Source of the DNA: Novosphingobium sp. JCM 18896
GTDB taxonomy: Bacteria > Pseudomonadota > Alphaproteobacteria > Sphingomonadales > Sphingomonadaceae
Reading direction: 5' to 3'
Length of the DNA: 64,000 nt
Assembly (NCBI RefSeq): GCF_025938095.1
Contig: NZ_JAPCZF010000009.1
Location: 1 to 64,000, forward strand
The position numbers and the translations under genes were made by a program. Below the pieces are notes generated by a model. The model made no database searches and had not been told where the DNA came from. It saw nothing but the letters and a program-made list of their open reading frames with translations. Positions 48,235 through 56,377 of this stretch are shown here, one piece after another. Numbering within the stretch: position 1 is the stretch's first letter; each line of letters begins with the position of its first letter.

Positions 48235-48801
48235 TCAAACTTTTTGCAAAATTTCCGCCAGGCGCATCCGCGCGCGATAGAGCCGCGTCTCGACGGCCTT
48301 TTGACTTATACCGAGAATGTGCGCGGTCTCCGCTTCGCTATGCCCCTCGATCGTCCTCAGGATGAGCGGCTCCTTGAGCGTTTCGGGCAAGGCCGAGATA
48401 GCGCGCATCGTGCGTTCGAACTCCTGCTCGGCCACAAGTTTGTGATCGGCCAGCGGCGCTTCGTCCGCCACGTCCTCGGCGTCGCTGATCGGGAACGCAA
48501 AGGACAGAAAGCTCCGGACTGTCCGGCGTCGGCGCCAATCATGACATTTGTTGATCGCGATCCGCGACATCCAGACCGGAAAGGGACGTTCCGGATCGTA
48601 GCGGCGCAAGGCACCGAAAGCCGCGACGAAACTCGCCTGAGTCACGTCCAGCGCTTCGTCGGTATCCCCGACATGATTACGCACCAACCGGAAAACCCAC
48701 TCACGGTGGCGCCGGACCAGCTCACCGAAGGCCGGCTGCCGCCCAGCCAGCGCCAGCGTGGCGAGCTCGGCATCCGAACAGCCGGCGAGCTCGAGCGTCA
48801 C
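48235..48801 (-). CDS. ECF sigma factor (CnrH-like)
   Basis: 188 residues. Region 2 is AFGELVRRHREWVFRLVRNHVGDTDEALDVTQ, with W-x-SRIAINKCHDW for 2.4-type contacts. Region 4 is LPETLKEPLILRTIEGHSEAETAHILGISQKAVETRLYRARMRL. Region 3 is absent, as in ECF factors. It overlaps the upstream sensor gene by four bases, and the order anti-sigma, sensor, sigma matches CnrYXH of Cupriavidus. It probably drives the divergent promoters at 49535-49611. Confidence 0.9.
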   Translation of the reverse strand: MTLELAGCSDAELATLALAGRQPAFGELVRRHREWVFRLVRNHVGDTDEALDVTQASFVAAFGALRRYDPERPFPVWMSRIAINKCHDWRRRRTVRSFLSFAFPISDAEDVADEAPLADHKLVAEQEFERTMRAISALPETLKEPLILRTIEGHSEAETAHILGISQKAVETRLYRARMRLAEILQKV

Positions 48802-49241
48802 TGTTCCTTGGCCGTCAGCGCTTTCACCACGGCCTCGTCGAACTTGACCGCCTGGTCGGGACGCAGCACGGCCCGCATCGCGAAGATGTGCTCCAGAGTC
48901 TCCTTCTGCAGCTCCCCCATCGCCTGATGCGAACCGTCGACCGCGGCGGCGACCTTCGGCCCGTAACCATGTTCAGCCTCGATCGCCTCGGCCAGCCGTG
49001 CATTGTCGGCGCGCAGTTCGGCCTCCAGCGCGCGGCGGCGGATGGCGAACTGCTTCTCGATGCCATCAAGCCGCTGGTGCTGCGCCGCATCGATCTTGAG
49101 CTGATTGTGGAGAAGCTCGTGCAGCTCGTTCTCGACCGGCTTCTGCGGGACGACATAGACCCGTCCGATCACGACGCCAGCCACGGCTGCGGCGAAGGTC
49201 AGCAGCACCAGCAGGGCTATCCTCCGCCAGTCCCGCATCAC
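48798..49241 (-). CDS. Periplasmic metal sensor, CnrX-like
   Basis: 147 residues: a membrane anchor (IALLLVLLTFAAAVAGVVIG) and a helical periplasmic domain with ELHELLHNQLKIDAAQHQRL (several His) and a ZraP/CnrX-like hairpin; the C-terminal part contains MRAVLRPDQAVKFDEAV. CnrX binds metal in the periplasm and then releases the anti-sigma factor. It overlaps both the anti-sigma-like gene and the sigma gene by four bases. The metal is presumed to be copper here from context, whereas the best-known homologue senses Ni/Co. Confidence 0.82.
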   Translation of the reverse strand: MMRDWRRIALLVLLTFAAAVAGVVIGRVYVVPQKPVENELHELLHNQLKIDAAQHQRLDGIEKQFAIRRRALEAELRADNARLAEAIEAEHGYGPKVAAAVDGSHQAMGELQKETLEHIFAMRAVLRPDQAVKFDEAVVKALTAKEQ

Positions 49242-49510
49242 TCGCCGCCCAGCAGCGTCGATGGCGCTAGCGCCAGACGCGCGTCGAAGGGCGACAGGGT
49301 CGTGGCGGCAGCCCGATCGGTCTGAACCACCGATCCGGCAATGCCGAACACTAGGGCGAGCGCGGCGACCGCGCCGAAGGTTCCGGCCCGAAGCGCGGGT
49401 GTAGCCTGGATGCGGGCCAGCTCGGCCATGACGGCGCTGTCGATCGTCGCGAGCGCAGCGGGAAGGGGAGCATCGCGCAACCGTGCCAGCATCTGGTTGA
49501 GATCATCCAT
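49238..49510 (-). CDS. CnrY-like anti-sigma factor
   Basis: 90 residues. The N-terminal cytoplasmic part (LNQMLARLRDAPLPAALATID) is followed by one transmembrane helix (FGAVAALALVFGIAGSVV) and a short periplasmic tail. This is the layout of CnrY-type anti-sigma factors that hold the ECF factor at the membrane. The assignment rests mainly on its position as first gene of the three, overlapping the CnrX-like gene by four bases. It starts about 25 bases downstream of the proposed ECF -10. Confidence 0.75.
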   Translation of the reverse strand: MDDLNQMLARLRDAPLPAALATIDSAVMAELARIQATPALRAGTFGAVAALALVFGIAGSVVQTDRAAATTLSPFDARLALAPSTLLGGE

Positions 49511-49534
49511 CGTCGTTCTCCATCCTCATTCTGC

Positions 49535-49562
49535 AATACGCATCACAACCGCCCACCCCTCG
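49535..49562 (-). promoter_or_regulatory. Proposed ECF promoter for the anti-sigma/sensor/sigma/copAB operon
   Basis: On the minus strand CGAGGGGT (49562-49555) and GATGCGTATT (49544-49535) are separated by 10 bases. The same two elements with the same gap occur on the plus strand at 49584-49611. The spacing suits -35 and -10 elements of an ECF promoter. Confidence 0.7.
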
Positions 49563-49583
49563 CTAGCCACAAAAAAGATAATC

Positions 49584-49611
49584 CGAGGGGTCCGCCGACG
49601 GGATGCGTATT
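49584..49611 (+). promoter_or_regulatory. Proposed ECF promoter for copCD
   Basis: CGAGGGGT at 49584-49591 and GATGCGTATT at 49602-49611, 10 bases apart, 29 bases before the copC ATG. It is the mirror image of the promoter at 49535-49562. Together the two -35 elements form an inverted repeat around a 21-base AT-rich centre. Confidence 0.7.
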
Positions 49612-49640
49612 TCCCTATGCCACCAACCTGGAGAATTCCG

Positions 49641-50024
49641 ATGCGTCCCCTTCCCCTGTTTGCCGCCCTGACCGCCGCCGCCAGTCTCTTCGTTTCCGCG
49701 CCGGCGCTTGCCCATCCCAAGCTCTTGTCTTCGACCCCCGCCGCCAAGGCAAGCGTGGCGGCGCCGTCGCGGATCACGCTTACCTTCAACGAGGGCCTGA
49801 TGCCCAGGCTGTCGAGCGCCGAGATCGTCATGACCGGGATGCCGGGCATGCCCAATCACCGTATGGCCGTAACCGGCTTCCAGACCGCGGTAGGCGCCGA
49901 CGGCAAGACGCTGGTCCTGACGCTGGCGCGTCCGCTCTCGTCCGGCACCTATCAGGTCGCCTGGCACGTCGTCTCGACCGACACCCACCGGATACAGGGC
50001 AATCTCGCGTTCACGGTAAAGTGA
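49641..50024 (+). CDS. copC: Periplasmic copper chaperone CopC
   Basis: 127 residues from ATG 49641 (CTGGAG upstream). The signal peptide ends ...APALA, and the mature protein begins HPKLLSSTPA, so His1 can act as a Cu(II) ligand as in CopC. The beta-barrel includes ITLTFNEGLMPRLSSAEIVM and ends TYQVAWHVVSTDTHRIQGNLAFTV, with the conserved D-x-H copper site. A Met-rich loop (MTGMPGMPNHRM) may bind Cu(I). It is followed 4 bases later by copD. Confidence 0.93.
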   Translation: MRPLPLFAALTAAASLFVSAPALAHPKLLSSTPAAKASVAAPSRITLTFNEGLMPRLSSAEIVMTGMPGMPNHRMAVTGFQTAVGADGKTLVLTLARPLSSGTYQVAWHVVSTDTHRIQGNLAFTVK

Positions 50025-50028
50025 CATC

Positions 50029-50958
50029 ATGGGCGACGCCGGCCTCATCGCGATCCGCTGGGCGCTTTACGTCGACCTCGGGCTGCTTTTCGGCCTGCCG
50101 CTGTTCGCGCTGTACGCGCTCGGCGGCGGCCGGACGGCCGCTCGTTATCTGCCAATGTCCGCGATCCTCGCTGCTCTCGCGCTCGTCGGCCTCATGCTCT
50201 CCTCACTCGGGTTCATGGCCCAGGTCTCGGCCATGACCGGCCTACCGCTCACCCGGCCGGATGTCTCGATCCTCGGCGACTTGCTCAACGAGACGGCGCT
50301 GGGCCTCGCGCTCAAGGCGCGGATCGCCGCGCTCCTGATCCTCTTGCTATGCGCGCTACTCTGCAGCCGCGCACCGCGCGTAGCCGCCGCGGCATCGACC
50401 CTTGCCGGCGCATGCGCCCTGGCAACGCTTGCCTGGGGCGGCCACGGCGGCGCCGGTGAAGGCGGCATCGGCTGGCTGCAGCTGGTGACCGATCTGGTTC
50501 ATCTTCTCGCCGCGGGGGCCTGGATCGGCGCCATCGCCGCTTTCCTGCTGCTTGCCTTGCGATGGGTCGATGCCGACGACATGGACCATGTGTCGCTGAC
50601 GGAAGCCGCCCTACGCGGCTTTGCGACGGTCGGATCCTTGGTCGTCGGACTACTGATCCTCACTGGTGCGGTGAACGGTGCCATCCTTGTCGGTCCGGGC
50701 AACATACTGTCGCTCGGAAAGACCACCTATGGCCTGCTCCTGATCGCCAAGCTGTCGCTGTTCGCCGCGATGCTCGGCCTGGCCGCGCTCAACCGTTACC
50801 GCCTGACGCCCGCGCTCGGCCTTGCCGTCGCGCAAGGCGATGCGCGGTGCGCCATGGCGATCCTGCGCAGGAGCCTGCTCGCCGAAGGCGGCCTTGCCAT
50901 CGTCATCCTGGCGCTCGTGGCCTGGCTGGGCACTCTTTCCCCGCCTATGTCGACTTAG
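50029..50958 (+). CDS. copD: Copper import/resistance membrane protein CopD
   Basis: 309 residues with about eight transmembrane segments. CopD/PcoD features include AWGGHGGAGEGGIGWLQLVTDLVHLLAAGAWIGA (conserved His in the membrane) and the C-terminal LLLIAKLSLFAAMLGLAALNRYRLTPAL. CopD takes copper from CopC across the inner membrane in the accepted model. It forms an operon with copC under the rightward ECF-like promoter. Confidence 0.92.
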   Translation: MGDAGLIAIRWALYVDLGLLFGLPLFALYALGGGRTAARYLPMSAILAALALVGLMLSSLGFMAQVSAMTGLPLTRPDVSILGDLLNETALGLALKARIAALLILLLCALLCSRAPRVAAAASTLAGACALATLAWGGHGGAGEGGIGWLQLVTDLVHLLAAGAWIGAIAAFLLLALRWVDADDMDHVSLTEAALRGFATVGSLVVGLLILTGAVNGAILVGPGNILSLGKTTYGLLLIAKLSLFAAMLGLAALNRYRLTPALGLAVAQGDARCAMAILRRSLLAEGGLAIVILALVAWLGTLSPPMST

Positions 50959-50963
50959 AAGGG

Positions 50964-51647
50964 ATGACCGCCAGGAAGTCCTACACGCCGCCGCTCGGCA
51001 CTGGGTCCACGGCAGACTATGATCGCGCGATACGGCTTTGGACGCGCGAAACCCGCTGGCGGACCGCGATGAGGGCCTATCTCGCCGCTCGGCCAAACGA
51101 GACGATCGTCGATGTCGGTTGCGGAACGGGCAGCTTCGCATTGTTGCTGAAGCTTGCCGAACCGCGGCTCACTGTCATCGGCATCGATCCGGATGCGGAA
51201 GCGCTCGATATCGCGCGCGGCAAGGCTCATGCCGCCGCGGTCGACATCGAATGGCGCCAGGGGTTTGCAGGGGATCTCGCAGCCGAGACGGCGGATGCCG
51301 TCGTATCGAGCCTCGTGCTGCATCAGATGCCGCTGAGCGAAAAGGCCGCGACGCTTCGCGCGATGAACAGGATGTTACGACCAGGCGGCCGTCTCGTCAT
51401 CGCGGATTATGGCCTTCAGTGCGGGTTGATGCGCCTCCTCTTTCGCCTGACCGTGCAGCGCCTCGACGGCGTGACCGACACCCAGCCTAACGCGGACGGT
51501 GTCATTCCAAAGCTGATCGCGGCAGCGGGATTTGAGGATGTTGTGGCGCCCTTCACGATCTCGACGATCACGGGAACGATCCAGCTGTTCACCGCACGTC
51601 GTCCAATCTCGGATGCCTGGCGATCTGTCGCGAACGATCCCGACTGA
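50964..51647 (+). CDS. Class I SAM-dependent methyltransferase
   Basis: 227 residues from ATG 50964 (AAGGG upstream), five bases past copD. SAM motif I is IVDVGCGTGSFALLL (near 48), motif II follows at VIGIDPDAEALDIAR, and the late motif is LRPGGRLVIADYG. The substrate pocket is not recognisable. Related enzymes next to copper genes are sometimes annotated as ubiquinone/menaquinone-type methyltransferases, but I cannot assign a substrate. Probably the third gene of the copCD operon. Confidence 0.78.
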   Translation: MTARKSYTPPLGTGSTADYDRAIRLWTRETRWRTAMRAYLAARPNETIVDVGCGTGSFALLLKLAEPRLTVIGIDPDAEALDIARGKAHAAAVDIEWRQGFAGDLAAETADAVVSSLVLHQMPLSEKAATLRAMNRMLRPGGRLVIADYGLQCGLMRLLFRLTVQRLDGVTDTQPNADGVIPKLIAAAGFEDVVAPFTISTITGTIQLFTARRPISDAWRSVANDPD

Positions 51648-51700
51648 TTTTCGGGCGATCGGTGTCGAGGCTTTCGCAGGATCGCTTCGGAGACTACGTA

Positions 51701-51731
51701 TTGACCCTGACACGGTGTCAGACCCTACATC
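51701..51731 (+). promoter_or_regulatory. MerR/CueR-type promoter for the Cu(I) ATPase
   Basis: TTGACC at 51701-51706, a 19-base spacer and TACATC at 51726-51731. The spacer contains a perfect 15-base palindrome, CTGACACGGTGTCAG (51707-51721). The long spacer with a central dyad is diagnostic for MerR-family activation. The CueR-like gene at 54109 overlaps the ATPase gene end and is the natural regulator. Confidence 0.78.
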
Positions 51732-51756
51732 GTCGGGCGTCGAAAGGAGCAAGGCG

Positions 51757-54112
51757 ATGAAAGAGACACATTCAGCGGCGCATGGCGGCGGTTGCTGCGG
51801 CGGTCATGCGCCCAAGAAGACGGCGACCGGGGTCAAGGATCCGGTCTGCGGCATGACCGTCGATCCGGCATCCACCGCGCACAACGCCGAGCATGGCGGC
51901 GCGACGTACCATTTCTGCAGCGCCGGCTGCCGCGCCAAGTTCATCGCCGATCCCGAGCGCTATCTCGGCCCGCCAACGCCGCCGGTCGACGCGCCTGCGG
52001 ACACGATCTGGACCTGTCCGATGCATCCCGAGATCCGCCAGGACCGTCCCGGCGCCTGCCCGATCTGCGGCATGGCGCTGGAGCCGGCGACCGTCACCGC
52101 CGATGGCGCCCCGAGCCACGAGCTGGTCGACATGACGCGGCGCTTCTGGATCGGCCTGGTCCTCGCCGTGCCGGTGCTGATCCTCGAAATGGGCGCGCAC
52201 CTGTTCCCGGCGATCCACCGCCTCGTGCCGGTGTCAGTTTCGGTCTGGATCCAGTTCGCGCTGGCGACGCCGGTGGTGCTGTGGGCCGGCTGGCCGTTCT
52301 TCGAGCGCGGCTGGGCTTCGGTCAAGACCCGCAACCTCAACATGTTCACGCTGATCGCGATGGGGACCGGGGTCGCCTGGGCTTATAGCGTTGTCGCGAC
52401 GCTCGCCCCGCAGATCTTCCCGCCGGCGTTCCGCGGCGCCGACGGCATGGTGGCGGTCTATTTCGAGGCGGCGGCCGTCATCACCGTGCTCGTGCTGCTG
52501 GGGCAGGTGCTCGAATTGCGCGCGCGAGCGCACATCGGGCGCGATCAAGGCCCTGCTCAACCTCGCGCCCAAGACCGCGCGGCGCATCGGCGCCGACGGC
52601 AATGAGGAGGAAGTTAGCCTCGATCTTGTGGCGGTCGGCGATCGCCTGCGCGTGCGTCCGGGTGAGAAAGTGCCTGTCGACGGCCTCGTCGAGGACGGCC
52701 GCTCTTCGCTCGACGAGTCCATGGTGACCGGCGAGTCCATGCCTGTTACGAAGGCGAAGGCCGACAAGGTCATCGGCGGCACGCTCAACCAGACTGGCGC
52801 GCTCGTCATCGTCGCGGACAAAGTCGGCCGCGATACGATGCTCGCCCGCATTGTCCAGATGGTCGCCGAGGCCCAGCGTTCCCGCGCGCCGATCCAGCGC
52901 ATGGCGGATCAGGTCGCAGGCTGGTTCGTACCCGTCGTCATTGGCATCGCCGCGGCCGCCTTCATCGCCTGGAGCATCTGGGGTCCCGAGCCGCGCTTTG
53001 CCTACGGGCTCGTGGCGGCTGTTGCCGTGCTGATCATTGCCTGCCCTTGCGCCCTCGGCCTGGCGACGCCGATGTCAATCATGGTTGGTGTCGGCCGCGG
53101 CGCTGGCCTCGGCGTGCTGATCAAGAATGCTGAAGCGCTCGAGCATATGGAAAAGGTCGACACCCTGGTCGTCGACAAGACCGGAACGCTCACCGAAGGG
53201 CGGCCCGCCGTCACAGGGATCGTCCCCGCCCCAGGGTTCGACGAAGCAGAACTGCTGCGGCTCGCGGCGTCGGTCGAACGCGCGTCCGAGCATCCGTTGG
53301 CGCTGGCGATCGTCGAGGCAGCGAAAACACGGAACATCGCCACCAGCGATGTCGGCGACTTCGACTCCCCGACCGGCCGAGGCGCGCTCGGCACCGTTGA
53401 CGGCCATCGGATCGTGCTCGGTAATGCACGCTTCCTTGGCGAAGAGGGGATCGCGACCGAGACGCTCGCCGAGCAGGCCGACGCGCTGCGCCGGGATGGC
53501 GCTACCGCGATCTTCATCGGCGTCGGCGGCAAGGTCGGAGGCGCCTTCGCAATCGCCGATCCGGTGAAGGAGACGACTCCCGAGGCGCTGGCTGCGCTCA
53601 AGGCGGAGGGTGTCCGCGTGGTGATGCTGACCGGCGACAATCGCACGACGGCCGAGGCGGTGGCAAAGCGTCTCGGCATCGACGATGTCGAGGCCGAGGT
53701 CCTGCCCGACCAGAAGAGCGCCGTGGTCGCCCGCCTCAAGGCTGAAGGCCGCGTGGTCGCGATGGCAGGAGACGGCGTCAACGACGCTCCAGCGCTCGCC
53801 GCCGCCGATGTCGGCATCGCCATGGGCTCGGGCACCGACGTCGCCATCGAGAGCGCGGGCGTGACCTTGCTGAAGGGCGATCTCACTGGCATCGTGCGGG
53901 CACGACGGCTGAGCCAGGCGACCATGACGAACATCCGTCAGAACCTGGTCTTCGCCTTCATCTACAACGTCGCCGGCGTGCCGGTCGCGGCGGGCGTGCT
54001 CTATCCTGTGTTCGGCATCCTGCTCTCACCGATCATCGCGGCCGCGGCCATGGCGCTGTCGTCGGTGAGCGTCGTCACCAATGCGCTCAGGCTCAACCGG
54101 CAGGCGCTGTGA
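51757..54112 (+). pseudogene. copA2: Cu(I)-translocating P1B-type ATPase gene, frameshifted
   Basis: Two frames complete one ATPase of about 785 residues. The first (from ATG 51757, AAAGGAG upstream) encodes a Gly/Cys/His-rich start, a YHS-like PVCGMTVD...FCSAGC domain, a WTCPMHPEIRQ...CPICGM domain and the first membrane helices up to VLELRAR. The second resumes with ERTSGAIKALL and includes TGES, the CPC metal site (IACPCALGLATP), DKTGTLTEG and GDGVND. The frames join at the repeat GCGCGCGCG (518-526 of the 52 kb block, i.e. 52518-52526), where restoring two bases (GC) rebuilds the expected ELRARERTSGAI. Either a natural slippage mutation, programmed shifting or a sequencing error. Confidence 0.88.
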
Positions 54113-54504
54113 ACATCGGGGTGGCGTCGAGACGGACCGGCGTCTCGGAGCGTATGATCCGGCATTATGAGAAGATCGGCCTCATCCCGCCGCCCCCCCG
54201 CCGGGGCGCCGGCTATCGCGCCTATGCCGAGCCGGACCTCCATCGGCTGCGGTTCATCGCCAACGCTCGCGACCTCGGGTTTCCGATCGAGGATATCAGG
54301 ACCTTGCTCGGCCTGTGGGCCGACGGAGGTCGCAGCAGCGCGGAGGTGAAGGCGGTCGCGCTCGCGCGGGCGAAAGAATTCCAGCGCAAGGCGGAGGCCC
54401 TCTCGGCGCTGCGCGATGCTTTGGTCGATCTCGCTAAGCACTGTCACGGCGACGAGCGGCCGAACTGTCCGATCATCGCGGAACTGGCGGGCGCACGAAA
54501 TTGA
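54109..54504 (+). CDS. cueR: Cu(I)-responsive MerR-family regulator CueR/HmrR
   Basis: 131 residues, starting GTG inside the ATPase stop (GTGA overlap). The winged helix is IGVASRRTGVSERMIRHYEKIGLIPP, with AGYRAYAEPDLHRLRFI. The C terminus has the Cu(I) loop CHGDERPNCPII with two Cys (C-x7-C), the hallmark of CueR/HmrR. It should activate the ATPase promoter at 51701 and possibly the GGACTATGGTCC sites. Confidence 0.92.
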   Translation: MNIGVASRRTGVSERMIRHYEKIGLIPPPPRRGAGYRAYAEPDLHRLRFIANARDLGFPIEDIRTLLGLWADGGRSSAEVKAVALARAKEFQRKAEALSALRDALVDLAKHCHGDERPNCPIIAELAGARN

Positions 54505-54511
54505 TATTCTT

Positions 54512-54529
54512 GGCCGGGGCGAACCGGCC
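54512..54529 (+). terminator. Weak hairpin after cueR
   Basis: A 6-bp GC stem (GGCCGG/CCGGCC) with loop GGCGAA begins 8 bases after the cueR stop; no T tract follows. The remaining bases to 54689 show no gene. Confidence 0.35.
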
Positions 54530-54689
54530 CAAAGTCGCAATCGTGATACCGAACTGGTCGCCGCCCCTCCGTAGGTCTACGGAATGCATCGACAACGCCA
54601 GCCATGCACGACTTGTTGCACCGCAGCAAAAGTGTGAGCGTGCCAAATCAAACCGATTGCTGGTGCCGTGCTGGGACAAGCCGTTAGGC

Positions 54690-55316
54690 TCATCTTTCCG
54701 GTGCTTTGCCCATGCCCGCCGCGAAAGCGATCCGCAGGGCGTCTGCCTGCGTCTGAACCCCGAGCTTGAGCATCAGGCTGGCGCGATGAACCTCGGCAGT
54801 TCGCGATGAGATGCCGAGATCATAGGCGATAGTCTTGTTCGGATAGCCCTGCGCCATGCCCTCCAGAACGTCCTGTTCGCGCGGCGTCAGGCCCGCGACC
54901 TGAGCCTGTGCCTTTGCCTGTTCGGCCGCGCGCGTGTCAGCGCGCTCAATCCGCGCGAACGCGCGCTCGATCGCGTCGAGCAACAGCGCCTTCTCGATCG
55001 GCTTGGCGAGGAAGTCGACAGCGCCGCCTTTCATCGCCTGGACAGCCAGCGCGACGTCGCCATTGGCAGTGAGAACCACCACCGGCATGTCGATTCCGGT
55101 TTGCGCCATCGTCGCCTGGACCTGCAGGCCATCCATAACGGGCATATGCACGTCGAGCAGCACGCAGCCGAGCTCGGCCTCGTGCGCGCTTCTCAGAAAT
55201 TCGGTCCCCGATGAATAGATTTGGACGACAAAGCCCGATGTGTGCAGCGTGAACCCGACCGATTTGCGTATGGCTTCATCATCGTCGACGAGATGAACGA
55301 CGCGTCTATCCCCCAT
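54690..55316 (-). CDS. FixJ-family response regulator, copy 2
   Basis: 208 residues. The receiver (VHLVDDDEAIRKSV, VLLDVHMPVMDG, FLAKPI) and LuxR-type helix-turn-helix (LTPREQDVLEGMAQGYPNKT) are close to copy 1 at 42300. It has no partner kinase next to it, so the FixL-like kinase at 42913 may serve both. A MerR-type operator lies about 80 bases upstream, which would place this regulator under copper control. It is downstream of the PRPP/phosphorylase/nuclease operon on the same strand. Confidence 0.88.
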   Translation of the reverse strand: MGDRRVVHLVDDDEAIRKSVGFTLHTSGFVVQIYSSGTEFLRSAHEAELGCVLLDVHMPVMDGLQVQATMAQTGIDMPVVVLTANGDVALAVQAMKGGAVDFLAKPIEKALLLDAIERAFARIERADTRAAEQAKAQAQVAGLTPREQDVLEGMAQGYPNKTIAYDLGISSRTAEVHRASLMLKLGVQTQADALRIAFAAGMGKAPER

Positions 55317-55395
55317 GATCCTCCTGAGACCGTAAAATGAGCAACATGCTTCGGCGATGGACGCGCCACCGCTTCGTGCTCACCGCTTTTGCGGC

Positions 55396-55417
55396 TTGGA
55401 CCATAGTCCAAGGTCAA
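55396..55417 (-). promoter_or_regulatory. MerR-type operator upstream of FixJ copy 2
   Basis: On the minus strand TTGACC (55417-55412) directly precedes TTGGACTATGGTCCAA (55411-55396). The arms TTGGAC/GTCCAA are perfect. This is the same -35 plus dyad arrangement as at 36870-36890. The -10 is weak (GCAAAA with a 19-base spacer). It faces left, towards 55316. Confidence 0.6.
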
Positions 55418-55492
55418 GAGGGGAATTGTCGCCGGAGGACTTTCTGTCTTTGGTCGCGGGAAGCCAATCGCCGAGGCTTTCGACCAGTTTCT

Positions 55493-56377
55493 TTACAGGA
55501 GCGCCTGGACTGCCTCAGCAACGGGCCCAACCACGTCGATACCATTGGTCGCATGGACGATTGTGTTGGTGCTGACGATGCGGCGCGCAAGCCCGCTCAG
55601 CGCCTGCGCGGCGTCGCCCGCGAACAGCGGGTGGACCACCACACAGTCGGGCGGTGCGAAGCCCATGTCGACAAGTTGCTTCGCCGCGACCGCTAGGGTC
55701 CGGCCCGACGAGGCAATATCGTCCACGAGCACCGGCTGGCGATCGGCTAGGTTCTCCGCGCGCGGTATCGAGATTCGCACTTCGCGGTCCCCCGACCGTT
55801 CTTTCTCGCAAACGAGGAAGGGGGCATCCGCACCCGCCGCGACCTGCGCGACCCATTGCTCGCTTTCCTTGTCGGGTCCGATGATGACCGGCCGCGAGAC
55901 GTTCTCCCGTATCCAGTCCGCCATCAGCGGCGCGGCATGAACGACGCGGCTCGGGATCCGATAGACGTCGCCCAGCGCATGATAGCGATGGAGATGCGGA
56001 TCGACCGTCACCAGCCAGTCGAGATGATGCGAGAGGACCGTGGCAAAGCTACGCGACGTGACCGCTTCGCCCGGATGGAAGCGAATATCCTGGCGCATAT
56101 AGGCCAGATAGGGTGCAACAAGGCCGATCTTGCGGGCGCCCATCTCGCGCAGCGTGTCTGCGGCAAAGAGGAGCGGCAGCAGCTTGGGATCGGGGCGATC
56201 CAAGCTGGAAACAAGCACGACGTCCCGATCCGCGACCTCGCTCATGATCCGCAAATAGGTTTCTCCGTCGGGAAACTGCCGGTGATCAAGCCCACCTGGC
56301 TCGCCGAAGACATGCGCGCGCAACGCTTCGCCGAACGCCTCGCTGCCCGGCAAGGCAAGGATGACGGGGCCGGTCAC
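55493..56377 (-). CDS. Ribose-phosphate pyrophosphokinase (PRPP synthetase) homologue
   Basis: 294 residues from GTG 56377, which overlaps the phosphorylase stop (GTGA). Characteristic blocks: FPDGETYLRI, YMRQDIRFHPGEAVTSRSFA, the metal/ATP motif DPHLHRYHAL and the PRPP loop LVDDIASSGRTL. It is a non-housekeeping, shorter member of the family, as found in operons with AMP/thymidine phosphorylase. It makes or uses PRPP from ribose 5-phosphate and ATP; coupling to the phosphorylase is inferred. Confidence 0.85.
   Translation of the reverse strand: MTGPVILALPGSEAFGEALRAHVFGEPGGLDHRQFPDGETYLRIMSEVADRDVVLVSSLDRPDPKLLPLLFAADTLREMGARKIGLVAPYLAYMRQDIRFHPGEAVTSRSFATVLSHHLDWLVTVDPHLHRYHALGDVYRIPSRVVHAAPLMADWIRENVSRPVIIGPDKESEQWVAQVAAGADAPFLVCEKERSGDREVRISIPRAENLADRQPVLVDDIASSGRTLAVAAKQLVDMGFAPPDCVVVHPLFAGDAAQALSGLARRIVSTNTIVHATNGIDVVGPVAEAVQALL

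Noticed and set aside
45740..48280. Plus-strand open frames opposite copA and copB
   Set aside because: They mirror the Met/His-rich repeats of the real genes and have no ribosome-binding sites or family features.
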